From Haliotis asinina (lineage: Eukaryota > Mollusca > Gastropoda > Lepetellida > Haliotidae), in assembly GCF_037392515.1 (NCBI RefSeq), contig NW_027133913.1, forward strand, positions 1-64,000: DNA of 64,000 nt. The letters are read 5' to 3'. Of this stretch, positions 29,387 through 41,946 are shown in pieces. Made by a program: the position numbers and the translations under genes. Within the stretch, counting starts at the first letter, position 1. Each line of letters opens with the position of its first letter. The notes under the pieces are model-generated. The model saw only the letters and a list, made by a program, of their open reading frames with translations, did no database searches and was not told the DNA's origin.

Positions 29387-32300
29387 TGTGTTTAAAGGAA
29401 GTCATTAATGTGGCCTTCATAGAGTGGAGCGTTGCTGTGTTTAAAGAAAGTCATTAATGTGGCCTTCATAGAGTGAGTGTTACTGTGTTTAAAGGAAGTC
29501 ATAATGTGACCGTCATAGCGTGAAGCGTTACTGTGTTTAAAGGAAGTCATTAATGTGGCCTTCATAGAGTGAGTGTTACTGTGTTTAAAGGAAGTCATTA
29601 ATGTGGCCTTCATAGAATGGAGCGTTACTGTGTTTAAAGGAAGTCATTAATGTGGCCTTCATAGAATGGAGCGTTACTGTGTTTAAAGGAAGTCATTAAT
29701 GTGGCCTACATAGAGCGAGTGTTACTGTGTTTAAAGGAAGTCATTAATGTGGCCTTCATAGAGTGGGTGTTACTGTGTTTAAAGGAAGTCATTAATGTGA
29801 CCTTCATAGAGTGGAGCGTTACTGTGTTTAAAGGAAGTCATTAATGTGGCCTTCATAGAGTGAGTGTTACTGTGTTTAAAGGAAGTCATTAATGTGGCCT
29901 TCATAGAGTGAGTGTTACTGTGTTTAAAGGAAGTCATTAATGTGACCTTCATAGCGTGGAGTGTTACTGTGTTTAAAGGAAGTCATAATGTGACCTTCAT
30001 AGCGTGAAGCGTTACTGTGTTTAAAGGAAGTCATTAATGTGGCCTTCATAGAGTGAGTGTTACTGTGTTTAAAGGAACTCATTAATGTGGCCTTCATAGA
30101 ATGGAGCGTTACTGTGTTTAAAGGAAGTCATTAATGTGGCCTTCATAGAATGGAGCGTTACTGTGTTTAAAGGAAGTCATTAATGTGGCCTACATAGAGT
30201 GAGTGTTACTGTGTTTAAAGGAAGTCATTAATGTGGCCTTCATAGAGTGGGTGTTACTGTGTTTAAAGGAAGTCATTAATGTGACCTTCATAGCGTGGAG
30301 CGTTACTGTGTTTAAAGGAAGTCATTAATGTGGCCTTCATAGAGTGAGTGTTACTGTGTTTAAAGGAAGTCATCAATGTGGCCTTCATAGCGTGGAATGT
30401 TACTGTGTTTAAAGGAAGTCATTAATGTGACCTTCATAGCGTGGAGTGTTACTGTGTTTAAAGGAAGTCATTAATGTGGCCTTCATAGAGTGAGTGTTAC
30501 TGTGTTTAAAGGAAGTCATTAATGTGGCCTTCATAGAGTGAGTGTTACTGTGTTTAAAGGAAGTCATTAATGTGGCCTTCATAGAGTGGAGCGTTACTGT
30601 GTTTAAAGGAAGTCATTAATGTGGCCTTCATAGAGTGGAGCGTGACTGTGTTTAAAGGAAGTCATTAATGTGGCCTTCATAGAGAGAGTGTTACTGTGTT
30701 TAAAGGAAGTCATTAATGTGGCCTTCATAGAGTGAGTGTTACTGTGTTTAAAGGAAGTCATTAATGTGGCCTTCATAGAGAGAGTGTTACTGTGTTTAAA
30801 GGAAGTCATTAATGTGGCCTTCATAGCGTGAAGCGTTGCTGTGTTTAAAGGAAGTCATTAATGTGGCCTTCATAGAGAGAGTGTTACTGTGTTTAAAGGA
30901 AGTCATTAATGTGGCCTTCATACAGAGAGTGTTACTGTGTTTAAAGGAAGTCATTGATGTGGCCTTCATAGAGTGGAGTGCCACTGTGTTTAAAGGAAGT
31001 CATTAATGTGGCCTTCATAGAGAGAGTGTTACTGTGTTTAAAGGAAGTCATTAATGTGGCCTTCATAGAGTGAGTGTTACTGTGTTTAAAGGAAGTCATT
31101 AATGTGGCTTTCATAGAGTGGAGTGTTACTGTGTTTAAAAGAAGTCATTAATGTGGCCTTCATAGAGTGAGTGTTACTGTGTTTAAAGGAAGTCATAGAG
31201 TGGAGTGTTACTGTGTTTAAAGGAAGTCATTAATGTGACCTTCATAGAGTGAGTGTTACTGTGTTTAAAGGAAGTCATTAATGTGGCCTTCATAGAGTGG
31301 AGTGTTACTGTGTTTAAAGGAAGTCATTAATGTGGCCTTCATACAGAGAGTGTTACTGTGTTTAAAGGAAGTCATTAATGTGGCCTTCCTAGAGTGGAGT
31401 GTTACTGTGTTTAAAGGAAGTCATTAATGTGGCCTTCATAGAGTGGGTGTTACTGTGTTTAAAGGAAGTCATTAATGTGACCTTCATAGCGTGGAGCGTT
31501 ACTGTGTTTAAAGGAAGTCATTAATGTGGCCTTCATAGAGTGAGTGTTACTGTGTTTAAAGGAAGTCATTAATGTGGCCTTCATAGAGTGGGTGTTACTG
31601 TGTTTAAAGGAAGTCATTAATGTGACCTTCATAGCGTGGAGTGTTAATGTGTTTAAAGGAAGTCATAATGTGACCTTCATAGCGTGAAGCGTTACTGTGT
31701 TTAAAGGAGGTCATTAATGTGGCCTTCATAGAGTGAGTGTTACTGTGTTTAAAGGAAGTCATTAATGTGGCCTTCATAGAATGGAGCGTTACTGTGTTTA
31801 AAGGAAGTCATTAATGTGGCCTTCATAGAATGGAGCGTTACTGTGTTTAAAGGAAGTCATTAATGTGGCCTACATAGAGTGAGTGTTACTGTGTTTAAAG
31901 GAAGCCATTAATGTGGCCTTCATAGAGTGGGTGTTACTGTGTTTAAAGGAAGTCATTAATGTGACCTTCATAGCGTGGAGCGTTACTGTGTTTAAAGGAA
32001 GTCATTAATGTGGCCTTCAGAGAGTGAGTGTTACTGTGTTTAAAGGAAGTCATTAATGTGGCCTTCATAGAGTGGGTGTTACTGTGTTTAAAGGAAGTCA
32101 TTAATGTGACCTTCATAGCGTGGAGTGTTACTGTGTTTAAAGGAAGTCATTAATGTGGCCTTCATAGCGTGGAGTGTTACTGTGTTTAAAGGAAGTCATT
32201 AATGTGGCCTTCATAGAGTGAGTGTTACTGTGTTTAAAGGAAGTCATTAATGTGGCCTTCATAGAGTGGAGCGTTAGTGTGTTTAAAGGAAGTCATTAAT

Positions 32301-33060
32301 GTGGCCTTCATAGAGTGGAGCGTGACTGTGTTTAAAGGAAGTCATTAATGTGGCCTTCATAGAGTGAGTGTTACTGTGTTTAAAGGAAGTCATTAATGTG
32401 GCCTTCATAGAGTGAGTGTTACTGTGTTTAAAGGAAGTCATTAATGTGGCCTTCATAGAGAGAGTGTTACTGTGTTTAAAGGAAGTCATTAATGTGGCCT
32501 TCATAGCGTGAAGCGTTGCTGTGTTTAAAGGAAGTAATTAATGTGGCCTTCATAGAGAGAGTGTTACTGTGTTTAAAGGAAGTCATTAATGTGGCCTTCA
32601 TACAGAGAGTGTTACTGTGTTTAAAGGAAGTCATTGATGTGGCCTTCATAGAGTGGAGTGCCACTGTGTTTAAAGGAAGTCATTAATGTGGCCTTCATAG
32701 AGAGAGTGTTACTGTGTTTAAAGGAAGTCATTAATGTGGCCTTCAATGAGTGAGTGTTACTGTGTTTAAAGGAAGTCATTAATGTGGCTTTCATAGAGTG
32801 GAGTGTTACTGTGTTTAAAGGAAGTCATTAATGTGGCCTTCATAGAGTGAGTGTTACTGTGTTTAAAGGAAGTCATAGAGTGGAGTGTTACTGTGTTTAA
32901 AGGAAGTCATTAATGTGACCTTCATAGAGTGAGTGTTACTGTGTTTAAAGGAAGTCATTAATGTGGCCTTCATAGAGTGGAGTGTTACTGTGTTTAAAGG
33001 AAGTCATTAATGTGGCCTTCATAGAGAGAGTGTTACTGCGTTTAAAGGAAGTCATTAATG
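29387..33060 (+). repeat. Proximal, more heterogeneous edge of the satellite
   Basis: Monomers next to the MULE are the most varied: GTCATAATGTGACC (one base lost), GACCGTCATAGCG, CCTACATAGAG and two truncated units at 31,191 and 32,871 where GTCATAGAG replaces about 18 bases. A 1,680-bp block is duplicated: rare variants GTGCCACTG at about 30,978 and 32,658 and both truncated units are 1,680 apart. Confidence 0.9.
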
Positions 33061-34058
33061 TGGCCTTCATAGAGTGGAGTGTTACTGTGTTTAAAGGAAG
33101 TCATTAATGTGGCCTTCATAAAGTGGAGTGTTACTGTGTTTAAAGGAAGTCATTAATGTGGCCTTCATAGCGTGGAGCGTTACTGTGTTTAAAGGAAGTC
33201 ATTAATGTGGCCTTCATAGAGTGAGTGTTACTGTGTTTAAAGGAAGTCATTAATGTGGCCTTCATAGAGAGAGTGTTACTGTGTTTAAAGGAAGTCATTA
33301 ATGTGGCCTTCATAGAGTGAGTGTTACTGTGTTTAAAGGAAGTCATTAATGTGGCCTTCATAGAGTGGAGTGTTACTGTGTTTAAAGGAAGTCATTAATG
33401 TGGCCTTCATAGCGTGGAGCGTTACTGTGTTTAAAGGAAGTCATTAATGTGGCCTTCATAGCGTGGAGAGTTACTGTGTTTAAAGGAAGTCATTAATGTG
33501 GCCTTCATAGAGTGAGTGTTACTGTGTTTAAAGGAAGTCATTAATGTGGCCTTCATAGAGTGAGTGTTACTGTGTTTAAAGGAAGTCATTAATGTGGCCT
33601 TCATAGAGTGGAGCGTTACTGTGTTTAAAGAAAGTCATTAATGTGGCCTTCATAGAGTGAGTGTTACTGTGTTTAAAGGAAGTCATTAATGTGGCCTTCA
33701 TAGAGTGAGTGTTACTGTGTTTAAAGGAAGTCATTAATGTGGCCTTCATAGAGTGAGTGTTACTGTGTTTAAAGGAAGTCATTAATGTGGCCTTCATAGA
33801 GTGAGTGTTACTGTGTTTAAAGGAAGTCATTAATGTGGCCTTCATAGAGTGGGGCGTTACTGTGTTTAAAGAAAGTCATTAATGTGGCCTTCATAGAGTG
33901 AGTGTTACTGTGTTTAAAAGAAGTGATTAATGTGGCCTTCATAGAGTGGAGCGTTGCTGTGTTTAAATGAAGTCATTAATGTGGCCTTCATAGAGAGAGT
34001 GTTACTGTGTTTAAAGGAAGTCATTAATGTGGCCTTCATAGAGTGAGTGTTACTGTGT

Positions 34059-36120
34059 TTAAAGGAAGTCATTAATGTGGCCTTCATAGAGTGGAGTGTT
34101 ACTGTGTTTAAAGGAAGTTATTAATGTGGCCTTCATAGAGTGAGTGTTACTGTGTTTAAAGGAAGTCATTAATGTGGCCTTCATGGAGAGAGTGTTACTG
34201 TGTTTAAAGGAAGTCATTAATGTGGCCTTCATAGAGTGAGTGTTTCTGTGTTTAAAGGAAGTCATTAATGTGGCCTTCATAGAGTGAGTGTTACTGTGTT
34301 TAAAGGAAGTCATTAATGTGGCCTTCATAGAGTGGGGCGTTACTGTGCTTAAAGAAAGTCATTAATGTGGCCTTCATAGAGTGAGTGTTACTGTGTTTAA
34401 AGGAAGTCATTAATGTGGCCTTCATAGAGTGGAGCGTTGCTGTGTTTAAATGAAGTCATTAATGTGGCCTTCATAGAGAGAGTGTTACTGTGTTTAAAGG
34501 AAGTCATTAATGTGGCCTTCATAGAGAGAGTGTTACTGTGTTTAAAGGAAGTCATTAATGTGGCCTTCATAGAGTGAGTGTTACTGTGTTTAAAGCAAGT
34601 CATTAATGTGGCCTTCATAGAGTGGAGTGTTACTGTGTTTAAAGGAAGTTAATAATGTGGCCTTCATAGAGTGAGTGTTACTGTGTTTAAAGGAAGTCAT
34701 TAATGTGGCCTTCATAGCGTGGAGCGTTACTGTGTTTAAAGGAAGTCATTAATGTGGCCTTCATAGAGTGAGTGTTACTGTGTTTAAAGGAAGTCATTAA
34801 TGTGGCCTTCATAGAGTGGAGCGTTGCTGTGTTTAAATGAAGTCATTAATGTGGCCTTCATAGAGAGAGTGTTACTGTGTTTAAAGGAAGTCATTAATGT
34901 GGCCTTCATAGAGTGAGTGTTACTGTGTTTAAATGAAGTCATTAATGTGGCCTTCATAGAGTGGAGTGTTACTGTGTTTAAAGGAAGTTATTAATGTGGC
35001 CTTCATAGAGTGAGTGTTACTGTGTTTAAAGGAAGTCATTAATGTGGCCTTCATGGAGAGAGCGTTACTGTGTTTAAAGGAAGTCATTAATGTGGCCTTC
35101 ATAGAGTGAGTGTTACTGTGTTTAAAGGAAGTCATTAATGTGGCCTTCATAGAGTGAGTGTTACTGTGTTTAAAGGAAGTCATTAATGTGGCCTTCATAG
35201 AGTGGGGCGTTACTGTGTTTAAAGAAAGTCATTAATGTGGCCTTCATAGAGTGAGTGTTACTGTGTTTAAAGGAAGTCATTAATGTGGCCTTCATAGAGT
35301 GGAGCGTTGCTGTGTTTAAATGAAGTCATTAATGTGGCCTTCATAGAGAGAGTGTTACTGTGTTTAAAGGAAGTCATTAATGTGGCCTTCATAGAGAGAG
35401 TGTTACTGTGTTTAAAGGAAGTCATTAATGTGGCCTTCATAGAGTGAGTGTTACTGTGTTTAAAGCAAGTCATTAATGTGGCCTTCATAGAGTGGAGTAT
35501 TACTGTGTTTAAAGGAAGTTAACAATGTGGCCTTCATAGAGAGAGTGTTACTGTGTTTAAAGGAAGTCATTAATGTGGCCTTCATAGCGTGGAGCGTTAC
35601 TGTGTTTAAAGGAAGTCATTAATGTGGCCTTCATAGAGTGAGTGTTACTGTGTTTAAAGGAAGTCATTAATGTGGCCTTCATAGAGTGGAGCGTTGCTGT
35701 GTTTAAATGAAGTCATTAATGTGGCCTTCATAGAGAGAGTGTTACTGTGTTTAAAGGAAGTCATTAATGTGGCCTTCATAGAGTGAGTGTTACTGTGTTT
35801 AAAGGAAGTCATTAATGTGGCCTTCATAGAGTGGAGTGTTACTGTGTTTAAAGGAAGTTATTAATGTGGCCTTCATAGAGTGAGTGTTACTGTGTTTAAA
35901 GGAAGTCATTAATGTGGCCTTCATGGAGAGAGTGTTACTGTGTTTAAAGGAAGTCATTAATGTGGCCTTCATAGAGTGAGTGTTACTGTGTTTAAAGGAA
36001 GTCATTAATGTGGCCTTCATAGAGTGAGTGTTACTGTGTTTAAAGGAAGTCATTAATGTGGCCTTCATAGAGTGGGGCGTTACTGTGTTTAAAGAAAGTC
36101 ATTAATGTGGCCTTCATAGA
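34059..36120 (+). repeat. 870-bp higher-order repeat (18 monomers)
   Basis: The rare variant CATGGAGAGAG recurs at about 34,182, 35,052 and 35,922, exactly 870 apart. Surrounding monomer variants repeat in the same order. 870 equals twelve 48-bp plus six 49-bp monomers. Confidence 0.88.
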
Positions 36121-38118
36121 GTGAGTGTTACTGTGTTTAAAGGAAGTCATTAATGTGGCCTTCATAGAGTGGAGTGTTACTGTGTTTAAAGGAAGTTAAT
36201 AATGTGGCCTTCATAGAGTGAGTGTTACTGTGTTTATAGGAAGTCATTAATGTGGCCTTCATAGCGTGGAGCGTTACTGTGTTTAAAGGAAGTCATTAAT
36301 GTGGCCTTCATAGAGTGAGTGTTACTGTGCTTAAAGGAAGTCATTAATGTGGCCTTCATAGAGTGGAGCGTTGCTGGGTTTAAATGAAGTCATTAATGTG
36401 GCCTTCATAGAGAGAGTGTTACTGTGTTTAAAGGAAGTCATTAATGTGGCCTTCATAGAGTGAGTGTTACTGTGTTTAAAGCAAGTCATTAATGTGGCCT
36501 TCATAGAGTGGAGTGTTACTGTGTTTAAAGGAAGTTATTAATGTGGCCTTCATAGAGTGAGTGTTACTGTGTTTAAAGGAAGTCATTAATGTGGCCTTCA
36601 TAGAGAGAGTGTTACTGTGTTTAAAGGAAGTCATTAATGTGGCCTTCATAGAGTGAGTGTTACTGTGTTTAAAGGAAGTCATTAATGTGGCCTTCATAGA
36701 GTGAGTGTTACTGTGTTTAAAGGAAGTCATTAATGTGGCCTTCATAGCGTGGAGCGTTACTGTGTTTAAAGGAAGTCATTAATGTGGCCTTCATAGAGTG
36801 AGTGTTACTGTGTTTAAAGGAAGTCATTAATGTGGCCTTCATAGAGTGGAGCGTTGCTGTGTTTAAATGAAGTCATTAATGTGGCCTTCATAGAGAGAGT
36901 GTTACTGTGTTTAAAGGAAGTCATTAATGTGGCCTTCATAGAGTGAGTGTTACTGTGTTTAAAGGAAGTCATTAATGTGGCCTTCATAGAGTGGAGTGTT
37001 ACTGTGTTTAAAGGAAGTTATTAATGTGGCCTTCATAGAGTGAGTGTTACTGTGTTTAAAGGAAGTCATTAATGTGGCCTTCATGGAGAGAGTGTTACTG
37101 TGTTTAAAGGAACTCATTAATGTGGCCTTCATAGAGTGAGTGTTACTGTGTTTAAAGGAAGTCATTAATGTGGCCTTCATAGAGTGAGTGTTACTGTGTT
37201 TAAAGGAAGTCATTAATGTGGCCTTCATAGAGTGGGGCGTTACTGTGTTTAAAGAAAGTCATTAATGTGGCCTTCATAGAGTGAGTGTTACTGTGTTTAA
37301 AGGAAGTCATTAATGTGGCCTTCATAGAGTGGAGCGTTGCTGTGTTTAAATGAAGTCATTAATGTGGCCTTCATAGAGAGAGTGTTACTGTGTTTAAAGG
37401 AAGTCATTAATGTGGCCTTCATAGAGTGGAGTGTTACTGTGTTTAAAGGAAGTTAATAATGTGGCCTTCATAGAGTGAGTGTTACTGTGTTTATAGGAAG
37501 TCATTAATGTGGCCTTCATAGCGTGGAGCGTTACTGTGTTTAAAGGAAGTCATTAATGTGGCCTTCATAGAGTGAGTGTTACTGTGTTTAAAGGAAGTCA
37601 TTAATGTGGCCTTCATAGAGTGGAGCGTTGCTGTGTTTAAATGAAGTCATTAATGTGGCCTTCATAGAGAGAGTGTTACTGTGTTTAAAGGAAGTCATTA
37701 ATGTGGCCTTCATAGAGTGAGTGTTACTGTGTTTAAAGCAAGTCATTAATGTGGCCTTCATAGAGTGGAGTGTTACTGTGTTTAAAGGAAGTTATTAATG
37801 TGGCCTTCATAGAGTGAGTGTTACTGTGTTTAAAGGAAGTCATTAATGTGGCCTTCATAGAGAGAATGTTACTGTGTTTAAAGGAAGTCATTAATGTGGC
37901 CTTCATAGAGTGAGTGTTACTGTGTTTAAAGGAAGTCATTAATGTGGCCTTCATAGAGTGAGTGTTACTGTGTTTAAAGGAAGTCATTAATGTGGCCTTC
38001 ATAGAGTGGAACGTTACTGTGTTTAAAGGAAGTCATTAATGTGGCCTTCATAGCGTGAGTGTAACTGTGTTTAAAGGAAGTCATTAATGTGGCCTTCATA
38101 GAGTGAGTGTTACTGTGT

Positions 38119-40056
38119 TTAAAGGAAGTCATTAATGTGGCCTTCATAGAGTGGAACGTTACTGTGTTTAAAGGAAGTCATTAATGTGGCCTTCATAGAG
38201 TGAGTGTTACTGTGTTTAAAGGAAGTCATTAATGTGGCCTTCATAGAGTGAGTGTTACTGTGTTTAAAGGAAGTCATTAATGTGGCCTTCATAGAGTGAG
38301 TGTTACTGTGTTTAAAGGAAGTCATTAATGTGGCCTTCATAGAGTGGAGCGTTACTGTGTTTAAAGGAAGTCATTAATGTGGCCTTCATAGAGTGAGTGT
38401 TACTGTGTTTAAAGGAAGTAATTAATGTGGCCTTCATAGAGTGGAGCGTTGCTGTGTTTAAAGGAAGTCATTAATGTGGCCTTCATAGAGAGAGTGTTAC
38501 TGTGTTTAAAGGAAGTCATTAATGTGGCCTTCATAGAGTGGAGTGTTACTGTGTTTAAAGGAAGTCATTAATGTGGCCTTCATAGAGTGAGTGTTACTGT
38601 GTTTAAAGGAAGTCATTAATGTGGCCTTCATAGCGTGGAGCGTTACTGTGTTTAAAGGAAGTCATTAATGTGGCCTTCATAGCGTGGAGTGTTACTGTGT
38701 TTAAAAGAAGTCATTAATGTGGCCTTCATATCGTGGAGCGTTACTGTGTTTAAAGGAAGTCATTAATGTGGCCTTCATAGAGTGGAGTGTTACTGTGTTT
38801 AAAGGAAGTCATTAATGTGGCCTTCATAGCGTGGAGTGTTACTGTGTTTAAAGGAAGTCATTAATGTGGCCTTCATAGAGTGAGTGTTACTGTGTTTAAA
38901 GGAAGTCATTAATGTGGCCTTCATAGAGTGAGTGTTACTGTGTTTAAAGGAAGTCATTAATGTGGCCTTCATAGAGAGAGTGTTACTGTGTTTAAAGGAA
39001 GTCATTAATGTGGCCTTCATAGAGTGAGTGTTACTGTGTTTAAAGGAAGTCATTAATGTGGCCTTCATAGAGTGAGTGTTACTGTGTTTAAAGGAAGTCA
39101 TTAATGTGGCCTTCATAGAGTGGAACGTTACTGTGTTTAAAGGAAGTCATTAATGTGGCCTTCATAGAGTGAGTGTTACTGTGTTTAAAGGAAGTCATTA
39201 ATGTGGCCTTCATAGAGTGAGTGTTACTGTGTTTAAAGGAAGTCATTAATGTGGCCTTCATAGAGTGAGTGTTACTGTGTTTAAAGGAAGTCATTAATGT
39301 GGCCTTCATAGAGTGGAGCGTTACTGTGTTTAAAGGAAGTCATTAATGTGGCCTTCATAGAGTGAGTGTTACTGTGTTTAAAGGAAGTAATTAATGTGGC
39401 CTTCATAGAGTGGAGCGTTACTGTGTTTAAAGGAAGTCATTAATGTGGCCTTCATAGAGAGAGTGTTACTGTGTTTAAAGGAAGTCATTAATGTGGCCTT
39501 CATAGAGTGGAGTGTTACTGTGTTTAAAGGAAGTCATTAATGTGGCCTTCATAGAGTGAGTGTTACTGTGTTTAAAGGAAGTCATTAATGTGGCCTTCAT
39601 AGCGTGGAGCGTTACTGTGTTTAAAGGAAGTCATTAATGTGGCCTTCATAGCGTGGAGTGTTACTGTGTTTAAAAGAAGTCATTAATGTGGCCTTCATAT
39701 CGTGGAGCGTTACTGTGTTTAAAGGAAGTCATTAATGTGGCCTTCATAGAGTGGAGTGTTACTGTGTTTAAAGGAAGTCATTAATGTGGCCTTCATAGCG
39801 TGGAGTGTTACTGTGTTTAAAGGAAGTCATTAATGTGGCCTTCATAGAGTGAGTGTTACTGTGTTTAAAGGAAGTCATTAATGTGGCCTTCATAGAGTGA
39901 GTGTTACTGTGTTTAAAGGAAGTCATTAATGTGGCCTTCATAGAGAGAGTGTTACTGTGTTTAAAGGAAGTCATTAATGTGGCCTTCATAGAGTGAGTGT
40001 TACTGTGTTTAAAGGAAGTCATTAATGTGGCCTTCATAGAGTGAGTGTTACTGTGT
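38119..40056 (+). repeat. 969-bp tandem segmental duplication in the satellite
   Basis: The order of linker variants over 38,119-39,087 is repeated in 39,088-40,056, including ATATCGTGGAGCG at about 38,727 and 39,696. 969 bp fits twenty monomers. Confidence 0.87.
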
Positions 40057-41946
40057 TTAAAGGAAGTCATTAATGTGGCCTTCATAGAGTGGAGCGTTAC
40101 TGTGTTTAAAGGAAGTCATTAATGTGGCCTTCATAAAGTGGAGTGTTTCTGTGTTTAAAGGAAGTCATTAATGTGGCCTTCATAAAGTGGAGTGTTACTG
40201 TGTTTAAAGGAAGTCATTAATGTGGCCTTCATAGCGTGGAGCGTTACTGTGTTTAAAGGAAGTCATTAATGTGGCCTTCATAGAGTGAGTGTTACTGTGT
40301 TTAAAGGAAGTCATTAATGTGGCCTTCATAGAGTGAGTGTTACTGTGTTTAAAGGAAGTCATTAATGTGGCCTTCATAGAGAGAGTGTTACTGTGTTTAA
40401 AGGAAGTCATTAATGTGGCCTTCATAGAGTGAGTGTTACTGTGTTTAAAGGAAGTCATTAATGTGGCCTTCATAGAGTGGAGTGTTACTGTGTTTAAAGG
40501 AAGTCATTAATGTGGCCTTCATAGCGTGGAGCGTTACTGTGTTTAAAGGAAGTCATTAATGTGGCCTTCATAGCGTGGAGAGTTACTGTGTTTAAAGGAA
40601 GTCATTAATGTGGCCTTCATAGAGTGAGTGTTACTGTGTTTAAAGGAAGTCATTAATGTGGCCTTCATAGAGTGAGTGTTACTGTGTTTAAAGGAAGTCA
40701 TTAATGTGGCCTTCATAGAGTGGAGCGTTACTGTGTTTAAAGAAAGTCATTAATGTGGCCTTCATAGAGTGAGTGTTACTGTGTTTAAAGGAAGTCATTA
40801 ATGTGGCCTTCATAGAGTGAGTGTTACTGTGTTTAAAGGAAGTCATTAATGTGGCCTTCATAGAGTGAGTGTTACTGTGTTTAAAGGAAGTCATTAATGT
40901 GGCCTTCATAGAGTGAGTGTTACTGTGTTTAAAGAAAGTCATTAATGTGGCCTTCATAGAGTGGGGCGTTACTGTGTTTAAAGAAAGTCATTAATGTGGC
41001 CTTCATAGAGTGAGTGTTACTGTGCTTAAAGGAAGTCATTAATGTGGCCTTCATAGAGTGGAGCGTTGCTGTGTTTAAATGAAGTCATTAATGTGGCCTT
41101 CATAGAGAGAGTGTTACTGTGTTTAAAGGAAGTCATTAATGTGGCCTTCATAGAGAGAGTGTTACTGTGTTTAAAGGAAGTCATTAATGTGGCCTTCATA
41201 GAGTGAGTGTTACTGTGTTTAAAGCAAGTCATTAATGTGGCCTTCATAGAGTGAGTGTTACTGTGTTTAAAGGAAGTCATTAATGTGGCCTTCATAGCGT
41301 GGAGCGTTACTGTGTTTAAAGGAAGTCATTAATGTGGCCTTCATAGAGTGAGTGTTACTGTGTTTAAAGGAAGTCATTAATGTGGCCTTCATAGAGTGGA
41401 GCGTTGCTGTGTTTAAATGAAGTCATTAATGTGGCCTTCATAGAGAGAGTGTTACTGTGTTTAAAGGAAGTCATTAATGTGGCCTTCATAGAGTGAGTGT
41501 TACTGTGTTTAAAGGAAGTCATTAATGTGGCCTTCATAGAGTGGAGTGTTACTGTGTTTAAAGGAAGTTATTAATGTGGCCTTCATAGAGTGAGTGTTAC
41601 TGTGTTTAAAGGAAGTCATTAATGTGGCCTTCATAGCGTGAAGTGTTACTGTGTTTAAAGGAAGTCATTAATGTGGCCTTCATAGAGTGAGTGTTACTGT
41701 GTTTAAAGGAAGTCATTAATGTGGCCTTCATAGAGTGGAGCGTTGCTGTGTTTAAATGAAGTCATTAATGTGGCCTTCATAGAGAGAGTGTTACTGTGTT
41801 TAAAGGAAGTCATTAATGTGGCCTTCATAGAGTGGTGCGTTACTGTGTTTAAAGGAAGTCATTAATGTGGCCTTCATAGAGTGAAGTGTTTCTGTGTTTA
41901 AAGGAAGTCATTAATGTGGCCTTCATAAAGTGGAGTGTTACTGTGT

